Positions 58,296 through 64,000 of a stretch of DNA of 64,000 nt are shown in pieces. This DNA is from Arenicellales bacterium (GTDB lineage: Bacteria > Pseudomonadota > Gammaproteobacteria > Arenicellales > JAJDZL01): contig OY282380.1 of NCBI GenBank assembly GCA_958295885.1, positions 62,001-126,000 on the forward strand. Reading direction: 5' to 3'. The position numbers were made by a program, and so were the translations under genes. Numbering within the stretch: the stretch's first letter is position 1; the number at the start of each line of letters is the position of its first letter. The notes beneath the pieces were generated by a model. The model did no database searches. It saw only the letters and a list, made by a program, of their open reading frames with translations, and had not been told where the DNA came from.

Positions 58296-59900
58296 ATGCA
58301 TTCCCAAACATTTGATTACGTCATTGTTGGTGCAGGAACCTCCGGCTGCGTTCTTGCAAATCGCCTGACAGAGAAAAACTTTTCGGTTCTATTGCTTGAA
58401 GCAGGCAGCAGAGACACGAGTCCCTGGATCCATATTCCTGTCGGTTATTTCAAAACCATGCACAACCCTGATACTGACTGGTGCTATCGCACTCAGCCCG
58501 ATCCTGGACTCAATGGCCGTTCGATCAGTTGGCCTCGAGGAAAAGTATTGGGTGGCTCGAGTTCGATCAACGGTCTGATCTATATTCGTGGTCAAGCCCA
58601 GGATTACGATGATTGGGAAGCGATGGGAAATTCTGGATGGTCATATCAGGACTTGTTGCCTTATTTCAGAAAGTGCGAAGACCAAGAACGCGGCGCCAAT
58701 GAATTTCACGGGACAGGTGGCAACATTACCGTCTCCAACATGCGAATTCGCAGTTCCATTAGTGAAGCTTTCATTCAGAGCGCACTGGAATGTGGCATTC
58801 CGAGCAATGACGATTTCAACGGCATTCAGCAGGAAGGTGCAGGGTATTACCAACTCACTGCGTCCAAGGGACGGCGATGCAGCTCGGCGGTCGGCTACCT
58901 TAAACCCATAAAAAAACGAGAGAACCTGAAAATTCAGACAGACTCTCACGTGATTCGAGTTCTTTTCGATGGAAACCGCGCCAGCGGTATCGAATATCGA
59001 AGAAAAGGCAGTGCGCAGGCCGTTCACGCCTCACGTTCCGTGATTTTGAGTGCCGGTGCGCTGGGGTCGCCGCAGTTATTGATGCTCTCGGGGATTGGCA
59101 ATGCCAATTTTCTCGGGGAGTTTCAAATTCCTGTGCGGAAACATCTAGCTGGGGTCGGAGAAAATCTGCAGGATCATTTGCAAATTCGATTGGTTCATCG
59201 GTGTAACGTTCCAACACTCAACGATGAAATCCGCAATCCATTGCGACGGATGTTGATTGGACTTCGTTATTTTGCTTTTCGAACCGGTCCCATGTCGATG
59301 GCTGCAAGTCAAATCGGAATCTTCACTAAATCTTCACCAGAACTGGTGCGACCTGACATTCAGTTTCATTTTCAACCGCTCAGTTCTGACAGTCCAGGTA
59401 AAGGCGTAAATCATTTTTCCGGAATTACGTCATCGGTAACGCAGCTTAGACCGACCAGCCGAGGCCGTCTGTGCCTGACTTCAAAAGATGCTCGCGATCA
59501 CATTTCGATCATTCCGAATTACCTTAGCACTGAACTGGACCAGAAAGTCGCTGTGGCTGGAATCGACGTCTCCAGGAGAATCATGAAGAGACCCCCTATG
59601 GCAAAATTGATTGAACAGGAAGTACTGCCCGGTGAAAACGTACGGTCGTTTGAAGAAAAGCTCGATAGTGCCAGATCTATCGGTGAAACGATTTATCACC
59701 CCGTAGGAACTTGCAAAATGGGTTTAGACTCCGACCCGCTGGCAGTTGTCGACTGTCGATTGCGAGTGCACGGAATTCAAGGACTACGCGTCGTTGATGC
59801 ATCGATTATGCCAACGATTACGTCAGGGAATACAAATGCGCCAACCTTCGCGATTGCAGAAAAAGCTTCGGACATGATTTTGCAGGACACTCAAATATGA
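58296..59900 (+). CDS. GMC-family FAD oxidoreductase (choline-dehydrogenase-like)
   Basis: About 534 residues from the ATG at 58296, chosen because the FAD motif FDYVIVGAGTSGCVLANRL then begins near residue 6 as in the family; a TTG at 58251 is possible. GMC signatures: LGGSSSINGLIYIRGQAQDYDDW (PROSITE pattern 1), VILSAGALGSPQLLMLSGIG (pattern 2), NLQDHLQIR, and the C-terminal active site IYHPVGTCKMG with the catalytic His, then RVVDASIMPTITSGNTNAPTFAIAEKASDMIL. Members oxidise alcohols to aldehydes (choline, polyethylene glycol, alkanols). A choline or other hydroxy-osmolyte role fits the importer upstream, but BetA identity is not shown. Confidence 0.9.
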   Translation: MHSQTFDYVIVGAGTSGCVLANRLTEKNFSVLLLEAGSRDTSPWIHIPVGYFKTMHNPDTDWCYRTQPDPGLNGRSISWPRGKVLGGSSSINGLIYIRGQAQDYDDWEAMGNSGWSYQDLLPYFRKCEDQERGANEFHGTGGNITVSNMRIRSSISEAFIQSALECGIPSNDDFNGIQQEGAGYYQLTASKGRRCSSAVGYLKPIKKRENLKIQTDSHVIRVLFDGNRASGIEYRRKGSAQAVHASRSVILSAGALGSPQLLMLSGIGNANFLGEFQIPVRKHLAGVGENLQDHLQIRLVHRCNVPTLNDEIRNPLRRMLIGLRYFAFRTGPMSMAASQIGIFTKSSPELVRPDIQFHFQPLSSDSPGKGVNHFSGITSSVTQLRPTSRGRLCLTSKDARDHISIIPNYLSTELDQKVAVAGIDVSRRIMKRPPMAKLIEQEVLPGENVRSFEEKLDSARSIGETIYHPVGTCKMGLDSDPLAVVDCRLRVHGIQGLRVVDASIMPTITSGNTNAPTFAIAEKASDMILQDTQI

Positions 59901-59903
59901 AAT

Positions 59904-60632
59904 TCAATCATTGTCATCCACTTCTGCGCCAGCACCTCGGCTGCGCGATTGTTCACTAGAAGGAACAAAAGATTTCGCAGCCGCTTCCTTCAGTTCTCGG
60001 TAGACTGAAAAGTTGATTCTAGTCCTCAGATCCTCTGCTTCCGCTTGAAGCCGCAGCGAATCTGAATCGAAACTTGGCAAATTCTCAGCAATCTGACTTC
60101 TAGCAGCTCGTATCGTTACTGTTTCAGCTCCACATACGCGTACTTTCTTAAAACAGTCGGCATTCAACCAAAGCTTTCCGGCGCTGCATACAGCTCGACA
60201 ATCTCCACTATTGAGTTCAAATTCGAAGTTATTCAATGACCTGCGAATCATCAATGGAAACATCAGAAGTACATTTTTTACTCCCTGAATTGACGCGCCC
60301 GCCAATTCATCGCTGTTAAATGCTCTTGAACAGATTAAATCGATCGATTCGATGAGGGCAAAATAACCCAAATCGTCCTGAATGTCCAGCGTCAGCTGAG
60401 CATCTGAATCTTCAGTCAAACGAATGGAACCATAAGAATTTTGCTGAAGGGCCGGCAAATCGCCATGAAGCTGTTCGAGTGCTGAAAACCCGTGGACTTG
60501 CAGCCAAAGTATGGATTCTGAAACTTCAACATCAGCACCCGCTGGCAAGTCAAGTGCAAAAAAAATCCGGCGACACAGCACCCGCACTTCGCTTGCCGAC
60601 AAACTGACTTGTGTGTTAACTGTATGTTTCAA
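59904..60632 (-). CDS. Unknown 242-residue protein, partner of the 607-residue gene
   Basis: 242 residues; no family recognised, no signal peptide or membrane segment. Two beta-rich stretches (GADVEVSESILWLQVHGFSA, SIRLTEDSDAQLTLDIQDDL) are followed by a segment with NFEFELNSGDCRAVCSAGKL and an acidic, Ser/Arg-rich tail. It starts 3 bp after the stop of the 607-residue gene, so the two are a tight operon. Convergent with the GMC gene (3-bp gap). The function is unknown; a cytoplasmic accessory role is all that can be suggested. Confidence 0.65.
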   Translation of the reverse strand: MKHTVNTQVSLSASEVRVLCRRIFFALDLPAGADVEVSESILWLQVHGFSALEQLHGDLPALQQNSYGSIRLTEDSDAQLTLDIQDDLGYFALIESIDLICSRAFNSDELAGASIQGVKNVLLMFPLMIRRSLNNFEFELNSGDCRAVCSAGKLWLNADCFKKVRVCGAETVTIRAARSQIAENLPSFDSDSLRLQAEAEDLRTRINFSVYRELKEAAAKSFVPSSEQSRSRGAGAEVDDND

Positions 60633-60635
60633 GAA

Positions 60636-62459
60636 TCAAGAGTTTGGAACACTTGGAAATGCCCAGTCATCAACGTCCAATTCCCGCAGTTGGTCAATTA
60701 AGGGAGCACCTTGAAACAATGTAATACGCGTCCAAAGATTAGATTTTGGATCGAACCTGGACGCGCCGAACAACGCAAGTTTACATCGCAGCAGATCGAT
60801 AGGAAGACAATTGACATCCAAAAGATTATTATGAATTTCAGCATATTCAAATCGCGCAAGAGATTGTACTCGGGTGACGATGTAGCGATGCTGAGGACTT
60901 TGAAGCAAAAACTCCGCCGTGGTCAAATTTTCGCCGTTTCGGGTCAGCGAGCAAAGATCCTGATACAGTCGACTGACGTCTCTGGCCACTCCAATTCTCA
61001 TCTCAAGATCGCGACCGGGCTCATAATATCGATGTCCCAATCTTGGTTCTTCTTTCTCCACGGAAAAGTACCAGAATAGAAACTGTGAATCAGGTTCGGA
61101 AAAATCAATCTCCAATGCCCAGTCATATTTAGTTTCAAGCTGATCTTTCAACTCACGCACTGTCATACTGGGGTCAAAGAAAATCTCTTCATCAATCCCC
61201 ATGTATTGTTCCAGTTCGTTCACTAACTCGGGATAGATTTCCAACAACATGCTATTTACAAGCTCTACGCACTCTGTACTCTTGGTTGCGGCGGTCCAAT
61301 CACAAAATGACTTCCACGGATACTCAGAATTAAACGAGACAGGGTTGTGACGGCTCAGCTGCTCCAATTCATTTTTCAAGGTTGAAATTCGTCTTGACTG
61401 TCTTTCATCCTGGGTACGCCACTGTCTTACGTGAGCACGCACTTTTTCCAGGAGAATAGTGAACTGCTGGTGCTTTTGCGTCGAAATTCTCTGAACACTT
61501 TTTACCTGTGCTATGGCCAATTCCCGTATGTATATCCATTGGTGAATCAGCTGCGGATGTCCAACTAGGAAAGGAGCCATGCCCAGTCCCGTTGCGTTTC
61601 CTACACCCAAAACTCTTTTCGTTGAATTGTTCAGAGGTACATACCGATCTTTACCAAAGCCTTTAGCGATTCGTTCTAGAACTTCAAAACTGAATTGCCG
61701 TGCTAAGTAAACAGTTAGCATTTCTGCTTGGAAAGGTAGTGAAAAAGGAGTCGTACGCTTAACTTGGTCGAAATCCATCAATCCAAATTTCCCATTTCCA
61801 TAGACTGCAGTCGTACGGACGAGATACCCAATGGAAGCAATCCTCTGGGTATCAGGCTGTTCCCCAGCAGCGAGCTTGTTGGCAATTTCTCGAAAGAGCC
61901 GAACACTTTTGTTTGCTCTGCTGAGAACTATTTCACGTTCACTCATTCGTCCTGATTCCTGCTTCGGAACCTCTTTTCGCAGCCGTTCGATATCACTCTG
62001 TTCAACATTGCCGTTAACTAAAGTGAAGGACATATCCCATTGCGTTGCAATGACTCGGTCAGTCCGATCCCTTGCATCCAGCGGCTGAGAAAAAGCGACG
62101 AAACTGAGTGGTCCCTTTGGAGTCTGAATCAAGTAAACAAAGTCACCAAATCCCTGCTCATCCAATGTATCTTGGCTAATACTGAACTTCCATTGTTCTC
62201 GGTGAAGTCGTCTGATTAGAGTACGGGTAAAACTGAGTCGAGAAGGATGATAACAACCTAGACGTTCAAGTCTCATCACTTCAGAAGGGGGTCTTAGAGA
62301 AACTTTGGGTGTATTGGAAATTAGCATAGCTGAATCACTAAGATCAGGGAGCAAATGCATCTGAACCGAAGCAGTTCGACCGCCTGCGTTGCAATCTACG
62401 GCGTAGCGACTCGTTACATTGGCAAATCGAGTGCTGTAACTGTTGATGGAGTCGTGCAA
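60636..62459 (-). CDS. Unknown 607-residue cytoplasmic protein
   Basis: A 607-residue frame beginning with TTG at 62459; ATG codons at residues 34 and 44 are alternative starts. No family recognised. The N-terminal half has regular alpha/beta patterning (LTRTLIRRLHREQWKFSISQ-like block, GDFVYLIQTPKGPLSFVAFS, TDRVIATQWDMSF) and a helical region with KVRAHVRQWRTQDERQSRRI. A glycine-rich VLGVGNATGLGMAPFLVGHP lies near residue 285. Middle-to-end segments are acidic and aromatic (SEPDSQFLFWYFSVEKEEPR). Not transmembrane. Paired with the 242-residue gene, it is an uncharacterised two-gene unit beside osmolyte-catabolic genes. Confidence 0.65.
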   Translation of the reverse strand: MHDSINSYSTRFANVTSRYAVDCNAGGRTASVQMHLLPDLSDSAMLISNTPKVSLRPPSEVMRLERLGCYHPSRLSFTRTLIRRLHREQWKFSISQDTLDEQGFGDFVYLIQTPKGPLSFVAFSQPLDARDRTDRVIATQWDMSFTLVNGNVEQSDIERLRKEVPKQESGRMSEREIVLSRANKSVRLFREIANKLAAGEQPDTQRIASIGYLVRTTAVYGNGKFGLMDFDQVKRTTPFSLPFQAEMLTVYLARQFSFEVLERIAKGFGKDRYVPLNNSTKRVLGVGNATGLGMAPFLVGHPQLIHQWIYIRELAIAQVKSVQRISTQKHQQFTILLEKVRAHVRQWRTQDERQSRRISTLKNELEQLSRHNPVSFNSEYPWKSFCDWTAATKSTECVELVNSMLLEIYPELVNELEQYMGIDEEIFFDPSMTVRELKDQLETKYDWALEIDFSEPDSQFLFWYFSVEKEEPRLGHRYYEPGRDLEMRIGVARDVSRLYQDLCSLTRNGENLTTAEFLLQSPQHRYIVTRVQSLARFEYAEIHNNLLDVNCLPIDLLRCKLALFGASRFDPKSNLWTRITLFQGAPLIDQLRELDVDDWAFPSVPNS

Positions 62460-62759
62460 CCACGATTACTAAGTTGGCAAGTCGTCGTTTGATTGATTCA
62501 TTTAAGAATCTGTCAATGGAAGATTGCCTCAATCGAGATTTTACGATATCATCGCGAGTTTTTGTCATGCCCACGATACTCTAAAGCAACGATTAAATTT
62601 ACTGCAAATGGTACGGTGTCCTTTCTAAATTGAAATTAACCTTTAGGTAACGTTAAAAAATTTATGTTCGCTGTAGAAATTGCGCCGCAATGAAAATTAA
62701 AGATCCAGATTTTGATGAGAAATTTCTCTAGCACCAAATTAGCTCAAGGCAACGATAAC

Positions 62760-63428
62760 TCATTTTTTTAGGATAAATGCGAATGCCGAGCCCTCACTTT
62801 CAAGATGACTAGAGGCCACGTTTGATAATATTATTTCGACTCTAGTACGGCGCTTAAGAGGATATTCTAAATATCTATCGACTGGCTTTCTATTGACAAA
62901 TACGTCTTGCATTAGAACAACTTCTTCATTTAGTGAACTGTTCAAGACGATTGTGAGCGTTGATTTTGATATATCAAACGTTTGATGGTACTCTTTCGAA
63001 AGTCGGTTATTGAGAATTTTATATTTGTCCAGATTGTTCATTAAAGAAATACTAAATCCTAAATTGTTTTCAAACATCAATATGCCAAACATGGATGTGG
63101 ATTCCAGCCATTTAGCAAATCCATTGACAATTGGAATCTCTGCCTCCATTAAAAGATAGGTTTCAAATCCTCTATCCACACATCCTTTTGGCGAAATATC
63201 GGAAATTAAATCTGACATCAATTCACTTAATTTGGTAGAGAATTCCGCACAGTCATCCTTTGATGGAATTTCAACTTCAAACGTAGCCGGAGTCATTATT
63301 ACAGTATGCTCATTTGAGGCAACTTTACGTAGGTCAGGAACATACAAATTCGAAATGAAGTTAAACTTGCAACCTGATAACAATGTTAGCGAACTAAATA
63401 CCAGAAAATAAATGCACAATTTTTTCAT
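62760..63428 (-). CDS. Putative lipoprotein (DUF7424-like), unknown function
   Basis: 222 residues. A type II signal peptide MKKLCIYFLVFSSLTLLSGC ends in the lipobox LLSG-C20, so the mature protein is anchored through Cys20. AGGGA precedes the ATG. The mature part begins KFNFISNLYVPDLRKVASNE and contains VMTPATFEVEIPSKDDC, the cysteine pair Cys/Cys near residues 58 and 82, and a basic C-terminus. It resembles small uncharacterised lipoproteins seen in enterobacterial genomes and prophages (DUF7424 type, from memory). Lower GC than the neighbouring genes. Confidence 0.7.
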   Translation of the reverse strand: MKKLCIYFLVFSSLTLLSGCKFNFISNLYVPDLRKVASNEHTVIMTPATFEVEIPSKDDCAEFSTKLSELMSDLISDISPKGCVDRGFETYLLMEAEIPIVNGFAKWLESTSMFGILMFENNLGFSISLMNNLDKYKILNNRLSKEYHQTFDISKSTLTIVLNSSLNEEVVLMQDVFVNRKPVDRYLEYPLKRRTRVEIILSNVASSHLESEGSAFAFILKK

Positions 63429-64000
63429 GACGCTATGTCCCTAATTTCACTTGTCATTATTGAACCTGTAAGCTGCGCAGAACTATACCCTAGTTCACCC
63501 TTACAAAATAGCACTGCCCCGCTTAAACAAATTAAAGTCCGACTAAATCCTTAAAATCCATATTCAACCAATCCGCTTTCCTGTTCCAGCAGAATCTTTG
63601 TAGCCATTCAAAGTCCTCAATGTAAAAATTTTAGGACGGGAATATGAAAGGAGCAATAAATTTCTAATCTGCATTGATAAAGGAACTATACATTTTAAAA
63701 AGACACAGGAAACACATTTTTTTCGAGGTGCAGAAAATAAAATTGTCTGAGAAAACTCTTAAAGAATTGTTTATACATGCATAATACTTAATTTTCTCGA
63801 ATGAAGAGCAATTTTCATTCAAAGAAAATCAAGTTAAATTTAGCTAATCTTCGAAAAGGTGAGTGCGATGAGAGAAGTTGAAAACCCTGAAATTTAGTTC
63901 GGCGAGACTGCCATTGGCAACTCTTTCATTAAACGAAAGTCATGCTAGGCCATGCCGGCGGTGCTCGAAAATCTACAGGATGTACACTCACAATTCCGTG
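63429..64000. other. Terminal intergenic stretch
   Basis: About 570 bp to the window edge, AT-rich, with no supportable gene, RNA or repeat. It should contain the lipoprotein promoter. Confidence 0.4.

Noticed and set aside
1..64000. CRISPR arrays, tRNA or rRNA genes
   Set aside because: No regular repeat-spacer pattern, cloverleaf or rRNA-like segment was noticed; the repeats near 14.6 kb are a promoter array with too few and too similar units for CRISPR.

Overview
The window reads as one stretch of a heterotrophic proteobacterial chromosome. It has moderate GC, dense operons and strong AGGAG-type ribosome sites, and it carries mostly catabolic genes for small nitrogen, sulfur and methylated compounds. 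Nothing in it fixes the genus. A DMSP-lyase-like M24 enzyme, an N,N-dimethylformamidase, a TauD-type dioxygenase, N-methylglutamate synthase and several osmolyte or amino-acid transporters would suit a marine or host-associated organism, but that is inference.

Layout. 1-1.6 kb: start of an RND efflux pump and a frameshifted HD-phosphohydrolase pseudogene. 1.7-10.2 kb (minus): a polar amino-acid ABC transporter followed by a four-subunit sarcosine oxidase / N-methylglutamate dehydrogenase set (B-D-A-G). 10.4-14.0 kb (minus): Rieske oxygenase, HisC-like aminotransferase and a split sulfopyruvate/phosphonopyruvate decarboxylase-like pair. 14.5-20.8 kb (plus): a Fic protein behind a repeat array, a luciferase-like monooxygenase fragment, an alpha/beta hydrolase, an Xsc/acetolactate-synthase-like TPP enzyme and a DUF1116 protein. 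21-24.7 kb: two complementary bacterioferritins, a DUF1127 protein with terminator, an unlisted 28-residue membrane peptide, a transposase remnant and bacterioferritin-associated ferredoxin.

24.7-34.3 kb is the most remarkable part. A divergent locus is built around a perfect 22-bp palindrome. To the left lie a SolA/PuuB-like FAD amine oxidase and a TTC38-like TPR protein. To the right is an eight-gene operon: a glutamine-synthetase-family ligase, bacterial microcompartment (BMC) shell proteins of the P, H and T classes, an opine-dehydrogenase-like protein, a CoA-acylating aldehyde dehydrogenase, a malate dehydrogenase with an unusual N-terminal extension, and a Rid-family protein. No classical BMC signature enzyme (diol dehydratase, ethanolamine lyase, glycyl radical enzyme) is present. 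I infer a metabolosome that oxidises an aldehyde derived from an amine after gamma-glutamylation.

34.4-45.4 kb (plus): a Liv-type ABC importer, an FCD-type GntR regulator (candidate reader of the palindrome), N-methylglutamate synthase subunits A-B-C, an amidase and an aspartoacylase/DoeB-like deacylase. 45.4-48.3 kb (minus): dimethylformamidase large subunit and an unknown partner. 49-51.4 kb: an APH-family kinase and a PD-(D/E)XK nuclease. 52.2-59.9 kb: the DddP-like gene, divergent from a Pot-type importer lacking an ATPase and with a duplicated leader, then a TauD dioxygenase and a GMC oxidoreductase. 59.9-63.4 kb (minus): two unrecognised genes and a lipoprotein. Taken together, the genes would let the cell import amines, amides and methylated osmolytes and convert them through N-methylglutamate, gamma-glutamyl amides and aldehydes.
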